Source: Parelaphostrongylus tenuis
Lineage: Eukaryota > Nematoda > Chromadorea > Rhabditida > Metastrongylidae
Direction of reading: 5' to 3'
Assembly (NCBI GenBank): GCA_019055375.1
Contig: JAHQIW010001307.1
Location: 456,549 to 520,548 of the forward strand
Length of the DNA stretch: 64,000 nt
Below the pieces are notes generated by a model. The model was not told where the DNA came from. It saw only the letters and a program-made list of their open reading frames with translations, and ran no database searches. Made by a program: the position numbers and the translations under genes. Of this stretch, positions 1 to 10,152 are shown piece by piece. Numbering within the stretch: the stretch's first letter is position 1; the number at the start of each line of letters is the position of its first letter.

Positions 1-900
1 TAATTATTGCTGTTTTCAATGAATATTTGTATAAACTTTTAATTTTCATCGGGCGTTAAGGAATTTTTTCCTCAACCTAGTACATGCTTCATAGATAAAT
101 TCACATCCAAAGAGACCGTCAAGAGTGTAGCAGCTGTTCCGCCAAACAACTACTATTTCCTTTGGCGTCGCACATATACATACTATAGATATTACAAAAC
201 TGTGTGAAGGACGATAATGTAAAATAAATTGAGCAAATGAGTATAATACTGTCTCCTGTGGATACTGCCTCAAGTAGTCGGAAGACGACGTGATTTGCGT
301 GTTTATCGGCCCGAGATCGCGATGTACCCTGGAGATTGCCGGCGGCGGACACCTGTCGACGAGGTAGTTGCTCAGCGGTCAAGGAACATGGCGATGGTGG
401 AGGATCACGCCCACAATGGCACTTCCTTCAGGCCTCTTTTCAATCTCATTGCTTGCTCGTTTTCCTTATCTTTTTCTACTCATCCGTTGATAATGTTAAC
501 TAGGTGTCAAGACATCAGCCATCGATTACCCCTTCCGACCATGTAGCTCGAATTATGTGGTCTGGTAAGGGCTCTTGTACAGCCCGATACACGTGTTTCG
601 TCCTCGGCAGAACCCGTCGTCTTTCGAGTCAGTTCTCTCGGGAGCCCTACTCTCCCTACAGGGAGTTATCGAAGACGAACGTTTAATACTCATGTTTTTT
701 AACATGAAAAGAAATTTTCACCAATTTTCACAGACACAAGAGCCATGTGGTCTGGTCACATGACAAGTTGTCTCATATAATAATGAAAGGATATATTGAA
801 ATTTGAGCGCGGTCTGATAAAACACTCGAGATAAAGGTATCTCGAATCAATCATTCATTTTTCGACGTCGTCGCTCACTTGTCCTTGGCATCAATTTTTT
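1..900 (+). repeat. Truncated copy of the long-TIR foldback element seen at 28.87 kb
   Basis: Positions about 100-560 match the reverse complement of 29290-29010 and the right arm at 29290-29360. The remainder of the arm resumes at about 835-900 (ATCTCGAATCAATCATTCAT, TTTTCGACGTCGTC). The intervening 560-770 is unrelated DNA with TGTGGTCTGGT at both ends, so something was inserted. No gene. Confidence 0.6.
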
Positions 901-1349
901 CGTTCTCTTGTATGATTAAATTCGTATCGTTAATGCTCATGATGGTTGTTGTACATATGTGTGTATATGTTTTGATATAATTAGGTTGTTCGACATAAGG
1001 CTATATTCTGTACCAAGACTCCGCGTGGCAAAACAAACTAAGACGAGTCAAAGAGCAATACTCTATCGCAAAGTATACAAGCAACGACTCAACTATCACT
1101 GAAACTGAAACAAAAGTAGATTTTCGTGCATTGAACGATGTGGTAGAATTGGACTGAGACAGGCGCAGTCGTAAGCGAAGAACCAATTTCAGGAAAATTT
1201 ACAAAGATATAGGCATTCCAGTCACCCTCCAAACTCACATCTTTTCACCCTAGTCTTCAATACCTCATAGCATTACATGAAGCAAACCCTACGGCTACGT
1301 TGATTACTCGTTTTGAAATGGTACACCATGGCTTTAACCCTGCCTTGTG
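901..1349. other. No recognisable feature
   Basis: AT-rich intergenic DNA. Short open frames only; nothing matches a known family or a repeat elsewhere in the window. Confidence 0.6.
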
Positions 1350-1610
1350 ATACTCGTTGCGGCGCTCTGGCTAGCTAAACCCTCCCCGCTCCCTCTCCCA
1401 ACTTCCCCCTTACCCTTCTCCCCTACACTCTCCGGCAGTCAAGAACGCCTCATGGAACGTCACAGCCAGGCTATCCTCGAGATCGCAAGGAGACGAGCTC
1501 AACCAGCATTCTAAGACGTTTAAGAAGAAAATAAAAACATCTGAATGCTAGAAGTGAATCTGAATGAATACTGGAATCCGCACAGTGAAAAAAGAACACT
1601 ATGAAGACTG
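1350..1610 (+). repeat. SINE-like family A, headless copy
   Basis: Contains the family core CTCTCCGGCAGTCAA, GGCTATCCTCGAGATCGCAA, a GAAGAA tract and ATCCGCACAGTGAAAAAA, as in about ten other copies. The 5' tRNA-like part is replaced by a pyrimidine-rich stretch. Confidence 0.75.
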
Positions 1611-2060
1611 TGGTGTGGTGGTAGCATGCGCCCCTCGTATGGGTAAAACGCGAGTTCAACTCTCATCTGAGGATGAATTTGTGCTCACCACTCAATTCTC
1701 TTAGGTATATTTGAAACATCGTGACACTGCAAAAAAGCAGTAAAAACATAAGAAATCTTGGATTTATATGAGTACACTGGTTGTCAGCTTAAGTGCGCTT
1801 ATAGAACGATACTGCTTACTCGATCAAATCTGTTAAAGGTTGATGGCTGACAGCTATGATAGAGAGGTACTGATGAATTAGTGGTAGGCAAGCGGTGGCC
1901 TCGGTGGTGTAGCGGCAACAAGCGCCCGCAATATGGGTGAAACACGGGCTCAGCTCCCGCCTGATGACCCTTTTTTTGCACACCATTCAATTCTCTTAGT
2001 ATACTATGAAGACGGATCAGTAACGTGTCAAAGTGTCGTTCATTCAAATGCAGTCCACTC
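1610..2060 (+). repeat. tRNA-like repeat family B
   Basis: Two tRNA-like modules in the same direction (about 1613-1665 and 1897-1955) with box-A-like GGTGGTGTAGCGG and box-B-like GAGTTCAACTCTC/GGCTCAGCTCCCG. Each is followed by CACCACTCAATTCTCTTAG; between them is TGGCTGACAGCTATGATAGA. The same structure recurs at 43.4-43.9 kb. Acceptor stems do not pair, so not tRNA genes. Confidence 0.65.
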
Positions 2061-2520
2061 CACATTACTGCTGAAGCAAGTACTGTAAGGTGCTTCAGCC
2101 TTTTATTGCTATTTTGAAGACCTCAAATACGTTCTTCATAGATACGACCTAGACCACTATCAAGTATTACAAGTATTACTACATAGTATTATAAGTATCA
2201 AAAGTATTGTTATTTACATTAATGTAACACCTCGTGTTTGGCTCAAAAAAGAAAATCGGTAATTATGTTAAGTTGAATCAATTCCTTCTACACTATTGTT
2301 GCCAAATTAGACAGAATCAATAGATATCTGGCTATCGTTTCGAAGATAAACTAAGTGATATCGTCGTTTGTGGAGATGGTCGGAGCAAATCAGACCACCG
2401 TTGATGCGATATCAGTTGATAATCACTCATTCAGCAACACTGATTTATTACCTGGTCTTCTTATTATTATATTCACATTTATACCACTTTAGTGAAACAA
2501 ATCTCGAACCTCTTGTTTAA
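2061..2520. other. Downstream flank of cts-1
   Basis: AT-rich, no open frame of interest, no repeat recognised. Confidence 0.6.
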
Positions 2521-2523
2521 TGT

Positions 2524-2529
2524 TTTATT
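2524..2529 (-). terminator. Candidate polyadenylation signal of cts-1
   Basis: AATAAA on the minus strand about 110 nt past the cts-1 stop codon, a plausible nematode 3' UTR length. Confidence 0.45.
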
Positions 2530-2636
2530 TCGGATATTGCACAATAGGCTGGATAAAGACCATAACAGGTATAAAACAAATGAAAAAAAAAACATGGAGC
2601 CTAAGACTAACAGCTCTAACAATGGAAGCAATAGAG

Positions 2637-5600
2637 CTATGATTTTTTCGCAGCAGCAGCAGCAAGCTTCATGAGTCCTTCGGTTGAGTGGGATTTCGGT
2701 CGTTCAAGCGGTAGACCCATGCCTCGAGACCATATCAACTGCGACAAGCAGCCAAGGGCACGAGAAACACCGAATAAGACCGTGTAAAACGACATTTCGT
2801 TCAATCCGAAATACTGCAGCAACACACCAGAGTGCGCGTCAACGTTGGGCCATGGGTTCTTCGCCTAAAGATAATACAGGTCAAGCTGGATACCATAGAG
2901 ACTAAAACTGTTGTCCCCAAAGAACAAAGCGTCAGTTCTGAAACCTACAAAAGAAGGAACACAAAACGAAATTGAACTACCTTGCCGTGAGCTAGAAGGA
3001 TATCTGGAGTGATTTTGTACAGAGTTGACACGAGTTTGAACAAGTCGTCCTTAGGAAGATGTTTCAAAGCAAACTGACGTTGACATTCGTATCGAGGATC
3101 GGTCTTTCGAAGCACAGCATGGCCATAGCCAGGAACTACCTAGGATTGGGGGCTACGGAGTAGAACTACACTGAAAACGAATGTTACACTGATAAGGAAT
3201 ATCTTACTAACTTGACCACTCTCCAGGTGCTTCTCCAACCATTCCTTCAGCTGTTGCTCAGTGTAGTTAAATCCAATCTCGCTAACGATTTTGTTCAAAA
3301 ACAGTAAGACCTGAATATTCACCTCATGGAGCATAGATGAGTGGAGGAATTTTTAAGAGAAAAAACAAACAAACTTCTTGGTTAGCAAGTCCATGCAACG
3401 GACCAGCTAATCCGGCCATGGCAGCAGAGAACGAGAGATAAGGATCGGAAAGAGCGGAACCAACGAGATGTGAAGTGTGAGCGGACACGTTACCTCCTTC
3501 GTGGTCGGAATGGATCACGAGGTACAGTCGCATTAGTTCGCAGAACAGAGGATCATCATATCCAAGCATTGAGCAGAAGTTTGCCGACCTCAAGAATACT
3601 CATACTCATGAATACCAAATGCGTGCGTGCTAATTGAACGTACCAGTCTTTTTTTGGATCGATAACTCCAACTGCTGATCCATCACGATAGAGATTCCGG
3701 TAAATCATGGCAGCCACGGTCGGTAATTTTGCAAGCAAATCCATGGAATCCTCAAATACGAAGAACTCGTCTCTATTAGAAGATAAATTTGATTTTCATT
3801 ACAAACCTCGTAAGCGTACTCCCAATAACTAGATTTAGGAACACCGCGGGAATAAGCAGCTGCAAATTTACTCTCATTGTTGAGAGCTGCGATAGCAGCA
3901 ACGAACTGCGCCATCGGATGCAAATTGTCTGGAAAGTTGTCCAGCATGCGAGCAACATGTGATGGAAGATCTGCACGAGCGTTCCACTCCTTGGTGATAG
4001 CACTTGTCTATAAGAAGTAAGCATTTATAATTATGTAATCTAGATGAACTAGCTGTCTGTACTGCTTATTAGCAATGGTAATATGTTGTAATTATGCATT
4101 TAACAGTATTGAATGGTGTACAAAACATTCGACATCATGGGATTCGAGTGGAACGCGTCTTCACCTCCGGCCTGATGTTGAATGTTTTATATACCACTCA
4201 ACACTCTTACATGCATAGATAGCCACGTAGAGTATCACAACATTACCTGGCTTTCAGTCGGGATGTCTCCAGTACATAGAAGCCACCATATCCCTTCGGG
4301 AAGAGGCTCTTCACCTCCGGGAGCTCTTGGTAACTTCTCTTGACATTCAGGAATGGAATGTCCACGGAAACGAATACCTTCCTCAGGGTCAAGCACGGAC
4401 GTTTCAGTCACCATACCTTTCATGGAGCGCATTCCACCGTAAATCTGAAAGCAACAAAAACCCATCTAGGGGAGGGAGAACTAGGAACCACTATACTAAG
4501 AGCGATAATATGGAACTATCTCAGTTACCATATCGATGGAAACGCTTTGGATCACGGTGTTTCCATGCTGCTGTCGAAATTCCTTCACTTTAGCATTATG
4601 AGCAGGTATTTTCTTAGCAAGTACTTCCTTCAGATTCGTAGACTGATCGGTTTGCGTTGCGAAATTGGCGGAAGAGATTATCGCTATTCGAGTTACCTGC
4701 CAAGAATACAATCATCCAGAAATCCTTTAAATCCACTGCAGTAAAGAGTTGGAAAATAATTTACTCATAGACTGAAAAACTACAAAGTGTCGTTCACATC
4801 GCGTTCACATCATTTGCGGAAATCTGTCATCCAGTCGTGAAAATTAGGTCAAGCAAAGACAATCTTATGTACTTTTGCTACATTCCAAAGACACAAAACA
4901 CAAGACATAGACGTACTTATCCCAACTTCCGAGAATTTACAGCGAGAAATAACCCAAAAACTGCAGATAATTTGTTTTTTAGACACCAGTTTGACAATAA
5001 CTGCGGAATCAAAACGAGACGTTTACCCAGAAAACCAAACTGAGTCTTACTCACAACCTGTTACTGTCCATTAAAAGACTGTTTCAACAATACAATGTTG
5101 TTCTTGAATAAAACAGTGATATAAGCTACAACAAGAATAAACTGGTATGGACTTTTCTGCTGTTTTGACCTCTAACTCCATACCTTTCACTTTGTTGTAA
5201 GAGAGAATATGTTAAGCTTCGTATGGTGCTTTGATTTTCTTACTTGACAAAACCTCTAAATACCTCATTAAGATTTCGCCACAACTGCTTCGAAGTTTCT
5301 ACGAAATGAAAAATGCATTCTCACACATTGATACATTCAGAACAACTGGATTCTTGAAACTATTGATCTCAAGGTTTGAGCTGCGGATATAGCTTATTAG
5401 AAATGTACCCAAAACACCACAGTCCTACACAGTCTTACAACCTCAATAACACTTTTATTTCTACTGGACTAGAGCAATTTATTATGTTTCCAGGACTAAA
5501 CAGACGTTACACGTCAAATCCAACTAAAACATTTCGGGACTTTGGAACTCTTTTTTTAGAAGATGCAGATCTAAAGACCAGTGGGAACGGAATTCTACAA

Positions 5601-5672
5601 CGACATTTCGTCTGCGTTTTTCCATGTGTAGCCAAGCAGAAGATGGCCGAAAACTTGATAAATATATACGTC

Positions 5673-5730
<58 letters not shown>

Positions 5731-6174
5731 TACATGCATACGCACATATGCACATACGAATCTGTATACAAGTATATATAAGCGCACACATATATATATA
5801 CTCAAATAATCTAAAGATCATCGAGGTGACAATTCATTACAGAAGTGACTGTCAACATGAATTACATAAAGTCAAGACATGTGGTCGAATTATTTCGGTC
5901 TCGAAAAGACCCCCATTACGAATATGAAAACACTAGAACACCAGCGGTGAATCACAAAAGAAGAAAAAACTATTACCTGCACATTCGCAACTGTCTAGGA
6001 TCATGCTCTGTTCAATGAGTGAAAGGAAAAAAAAGAAAAAAAAAAGAAATTGATGCGCAAGAATTGAGTGGAAGCACTGCTTACAGTAAGATCTATGATT
6101 GCCGAGAAAATAAAATATCGTACCTTTGGGATGAACTTGCTCGCTCTTCTAACTAACTTAGTGGAAAGCACCAT
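2637..6174 (-). CDS. cts-1: Citrate synthase, mitochondrial (complete, 9 exons)
   Basis: Condenses acetyl-CoA and oxaloacetate to citrate, the first TCA-cycle step, in the mitochondrial matrix. Exons in transcript order: 6174-6124, 4696-4529, 4444-4247, 4007-3807, 3750-3644, 3588-3375, 3310-3212, 3139-2981, 2864-2637. All junctions are GT/AG and phases agree, giving 474 residues, close to the usual length. The first exon and start of the second encode an Arg/Lys/Ser-rich leader of mitochondrial-targeting type. Family motifs are intact: [78 protein letters not shown]. The catalytic triad (pig His274, His320, Asp375) corresponds to His307, His353 and Asp408 with exact family spacing. The start ATG lies 18 nt inside a TTTTTCAG acceptor, suggesting SL1 trans-splicing. 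Nothing looks broken. Intron 1 (1.4 kb) is the only long intron. Confidence 0.96.
4697..6123 (-). other. cts-1 intron 1 with TA microsatellite
   Basis: A 1.4-kb intron without recognisable coding exons. It holds an uninterrupted TA run at about 5662-5726 followed by degenerate TA/CA repeat to about 5805. Long overlapping reading frames here are artefacts of that simple repeat (alternating Ile/Tyr). Confidence 0.8.
5660..5805. repeat. (TA)n microsatellite with degenerate TA/CA flank
   Basis: More than 30 tandem TA units, then mixed TA/CA/TG dinucleotides. Self-complementary and likely length-polymorphic. Confidence 0.95.
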
Positions 6175-6192
6175 TGTAGACCACCACCCAAC

Positions 6193-6200
6193 CTGAAAAA
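6193..6200 (-). promoter_or_regulatory. Candidate SL trans-splice acceptor of cts-1
   Basis: TTTTTCAG on the minus strand, followed by an 18-nt leader (6192-6175) and the cts-1 ATG. No upstream coding exon is needed to open the frame, so a spliced-leader site is likelier than an internal intron. Inference only; RNA reads carrying SL1 would settle it. Confidence 0.55.
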
Positions 6201-7295
6201 CAGCCACTTCACGAATGTGAGAAATAAAGAATGGAAAGACGTACGAGCAAAGACTTATATAAGTAAATAACTGAGAAATGAGACTACGAGGATATCAAAG
6301 ATCGTCGTATATACCGACGGACGTTCGATTATATCGATAAAAAGGACGGAACGGAGAGAGATAGGATCAATCACGAACTCTTAGGAGAACGGTCGTCGAT
6401 GAACGGACGTACACCCGCTCGTTACGATATGAAAACGAACGTCGCCGTTCGTACTAGTGAATGCCTTCGGCCAATCTGAACCACGTACATATTCGATTCC
6501 CCGCTCAAGAAAAGCCGCATGCAGATCAAATCAGAAACATCGCAGGACCACCTGTGTAGTAGAGAACAAGCATAGGAGAAAAGTGACGGGTCCCATTAAG
6601 GTTGCCAACACCTGCTTGACTGATGAGGGTGTTGAGATTCACATATGAAAGGAACATAAACGTGGATGGCAGCCAGCATCGTAAAAGCGAGAGCAGACAT
6701 GTTCGCTATTCAAAAAGAGAGGAAAATGCACATTTTTGCAGATATAAGACGAAAAAAAAAAAGAACAATCTTGAAGAAATAACACCACCAAAAAAGAACA
6801 TGTGACGTCACTAAGCTTCGTTCATTTGGCAAAGATAAGCTATCGATTGAGGGAAAAGCCCCACAAAAGCTCATTTAGCGGCAAACCCGTAAGTGAATAA
6901 GACTTCAAGTAGATTCTATGTACCTTCTATCAAATATCGACCGGTTGACATCAGCACTTAGGAGCTTCTTCATTCGATTCAAATAATAATGGCAAAAGGC
7001 CCCTTCAATTCTAACAAGTTTGATCATATTCCCCAGACTGCGACTATCTATCCAAGTATTTTCTTGACGAGGCAAAACAAGAATTTGCTATAACAAGATT
7101 CGCCTGAGCAGTTGATGTCTCTTCAGATATCGCCTTCTTCAGAGCATCCATAAATCAGGTTATCTACAACCCTATCAGCCAGACGACCTCCATTACTTCG
7201 AAGAAAAATCAGGTATTTCCAGGCACCAAAAAAGGCAAAAGGCGTAGAAACGTAAGGTGCTCAGATGTTTTTCCCTATATCAAGTTTTCTCATAA
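6201..7295. other. Upstream region of cts-1, no gene recognised
   Basis: Probably contains the cts-1 promoter. Short open frames at 6457-6805 are Lys/Arg/Asn-rich and look like chance. No convincing TATA box or GATA cluster. Confidence 0.5.
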
Positions 7296-8005
7296 GTTTT
7301 GGCAGTAGAACAAAAAGAGCATATCTCATGACATACATGGGTTACTGGTAGTCATTCGACAGCCCGAATCTCGACAATTTCGATGCTAAGACTGGTCTTC
7401 AAAACGGTCTCCATAGAACGCTGTTAGAGCAAAAAGCATATCGCATTTCACACTCGAAGTTGCTGGCTCGTCCTTCGAATTTCATAGCGCGTTTCCTTGA
7501 CGGTGTAAAACGAAAAAAAAATGTACCACTAGAGCGGTAAAACAAAGTCTCTATACAGTCCTTATGCAAAAAATCTAGGAAAAAACTTCTAAATAAATGA
7601 AGGAAATCGTTCGGCTCTCAAATGACGCGCTTTATCGCGGCGGTAGTTGAAATCGCTGCATACAGCCTCACTTATTTAGAAGCTTTCTCCAATTTTCGGA
7701 AAAATTCCTAGGTTTTTTGTACGAGAATTGTAGAGGAGACTTTGTTCTATCTCTATAGACGAATTTTTTTTCTTTGTTTCACACTGCCAAATTAATCTGC
7801 TATAGAGTTCAAGCGACGAAGTAACTACTTCGAATGAGAAACACAAGTTTCTTTTTGCTCTAACAACGCTCTATACAGACCGTTTTGGAAACCAGTCTTG
7901 GGATCGAAATTTTCGAGATTCGGGTTACCGAATGGCTACCAGTAATCCACGTATATCATCAAATTTGGTGTTTATTGCTGTACTGTCAAAATCGATGAGA
8001 AGACC
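7296..8005. repeat. Large foldback palindrome
   Basis: Left arm about 7296-7640 and right arm about 7650-8005 are diverged inverted copies: CGACAGCCCGAATCTCGA versus TCGAGATTCGGGTTACCG, and GGTCTTCAAAACGGTCTC versus GACCGTTTTGGAAACC. The arms meet near 7645 with almost no spacer. A half-copy occurs at about 22500-22650. No coding capacity: a non-autonomous foldback element. Confidence 0.75.
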
Positions 8006-8847
8006 AGATAACAAGCTCGCGTTCTGGCTCGTCAAAGAAAAACTGTGGACTTCTAATTATGTAATTTCAACAAATTTTTCGTAGCTAAGTTGTAAACGCT
8101 GCTAATTTCATATATGAACGAACAACCTGATAATGAGTGCACTCAATTATTGTCTCCTTAAGTGAGTGGAAATGACTGCGTAAAACTGTTTTGACGGAAA
8201 TCGTGGAAGATGTTCGATCGACGTCCGGCTTATCTCGGCAGCACGACAGTTGTGACGCGGCGACTTTACAATTAATCAGACCAGCCACTAAAAGGCAACA
8301 AGCGTCGAGGACAATCTCGCTCGCAACCACAGATGCAGTCAAAGTCTTACAACTTCTAAAAAGACATTTAACGCTGACTCGGTAACACGGGAACGTTTAT
8401 CAGCTATCCAAGGACGACTTCGAACGGAGAAAAAAACGCTGCGAAAACCGGTCCGGCAGTTGCGAAATTGCCTCTCATGTAGACGTCTTCAGTGTTGTTG
8501 TCGACCAAGTCCTACAACACGGCTTTTTTCCCCCCAAAACCGGGTAACTGAACATCACACTGTCTATAAAACTTTGAATCGATCGAAATAGACATTCAAT
8601 TCAACGACAAGGCGGCGGGCTAAGTGGACAATGAGGTAGATGCCAAAGGATCATGTCATGTCAAGGATGCTAGAGGACTCAGTCCAACTGCGTCTTTCGA
8701 GGAGCTTCCACAAAAAAATGTCGGTTATGACTGGACATCGCTCAGCCCCTCACTACTCTCAAACCTACTATCCATTTGTAGCGACTCTCCGGATTCATTG
8801 TCTAATTACAGAGTCATGAATTCTAGTGAGTAAATCTTCTGTAAAGC
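8006..8847. other. Intergenic, no confident feature
   Basis: Includes a 69-codon frame at 8624-8833 (Ser/Leu-rich C-terminal part) with no recognised homology and no splice context. Nothing else supported. Confidence 0.5.
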
Positions 8848-9127
8848 GCATGTGGCAGAGGTGCTCTGCGACGTGGTCGACGAGCTGATGGTTTGATCTC
8901 GCGCTCGTGGCTCGCCAATCCATCCATCTCTCCGGGGTCGCGAGATTGGTAGTGGACTGGTCTCAGATTGTCTAGGAGGATAGCTTAACCGAGTCAATGC
9001 ATCGCTAGGCCACAAGTCATTGTAAAGTCCAGATATGCATTCAGTCACCTCAAACGATACTAAATCAAAAAGAAGATGATCTATGGCGCATCCCTCCTCA
9101 AGGATTGATCAACGTCAAGAGCTTTAT
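8848..9127 (+). repeat. SINE-like family D (tRNA-derived head)
   Basis: Head with box A (GTGGCAGAGGTGCTCTGCG) and box B (TGGTTTGATCTCGCGCTC). The body ends with the family 3' block CCAGATATGCATTCAGTCAC, a Lys/Asp-like AAGA run, and GGATTGATCAACG. Six copies in the window. Confidence 0.75.
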
Positions 9128-9970
9128 TCTTTTCAAATCTCCTAAAATCTCACCAAACATTCAGCACAACATTCATCACTAGCCTAATCGTGAAACTCTT
9201 CTATGAAACCTGCCCGCCTTTATTTAAGTTTGAAGAAAGAAATCTGGTCGGATACATATCCAAAGACGATTTTAGGAAGAAGTTCCGAAAATCGCTTCGG
9301 CAGTTAGTAGCACTTCCTCCTGGAAATTTTGACTACCAATACTAATAAAATCCTCCAAATGCCACCATTTTTCAGTTATCAAATAACTGAAAATCACGTC
9401 TAAGACACAAGTTCAGATCTTCTACAATATCACAGGAAAAAAGAGGGTGTTGTCTTAAGATTACAATCAATAGAGCTGCTTTTGATAGGTTGTGGTTTCA
9501 ATAGGTGATTATCTGCTTTTAGCGACGTTCAGTACTATCAAAACAGCTATTGTCGCGTAAATCAACTGACAAGATAAGAGAGAAAACAGGAAAAAAAAAA
9601 GAACGGAAGAACGATATGAATTGCTGGAAACCGATAATATGCGTAAAAATCACAATCACGAAAAGAAATCTCTTCATTTGACAAGGTTAAAACCATTAGA
9701 ACGAACATATTCACAATTGCACAAAGAGAAAATCACATCAGAGAACATCATTAAGCTCTTGAGATAAAGTGAATTTAAACACAGGACTGACAGGAGTGAA
9801 CAAGTCAAATGTTGGTAAAACTGTCAAAAATTCCGTAAAACTCTCACAAAATCCCGTAAAACCCTCGGGAATAATAACTCTGATTTCTTCATGGAGTACA
9901 GCTGCAAAGCTGGGCGCGCATACCTGGTACTCAATCAAATGCATAGTACCACTAAACTGATCATTGGAAA
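9128..9970. other. 3' flank of rde-4, no gene recognised
   Basis: AT-rich; 9769-9880 has repeated GTAAAA/CCGTAAAAC motifs that create a spurious frame on both strands. No feature assigned. Confidence 0.5.
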
Positions 9971-9973
9971 GCG

Positions 9974-9983
9974 TTTATTTATT
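9974..9983 (-). terminator. Candidate polyadenylation signals of rde-4
   Basis: Two overlapping AATAAA hexamers on the minus strand, about 170 nt beyond the rde-4 stop codon. Confidence 0.45.
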
Positions 9984-10152
9984 CAGAATAAAGTGAAGAC
10001 GAAACTACAATATCTTTGTGATGTGTTGTCTGAACCGTAAGTACAACCAACAAATTACCAGAGCCTGTAGGTCTTTTTGGCAGAATATTGCCGTCAATCA
10101 ATCACTTTCCTCCAGAAAAAAACCCGAGGAGCGTAAGGTGTAAGGTCATTCA

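Noticed and set aside
5524..5809. Overlapping Ile/Tyr-rich open frames on both strands
   Set aside because: Translation of the TA microsatellite in cts-1 intron 1.
9738..9960. A last exon of rde-4 with LIEYQ
   Set aside because: No acceptor gives the required phase, and the clear terminal exon is at 10153-10301.
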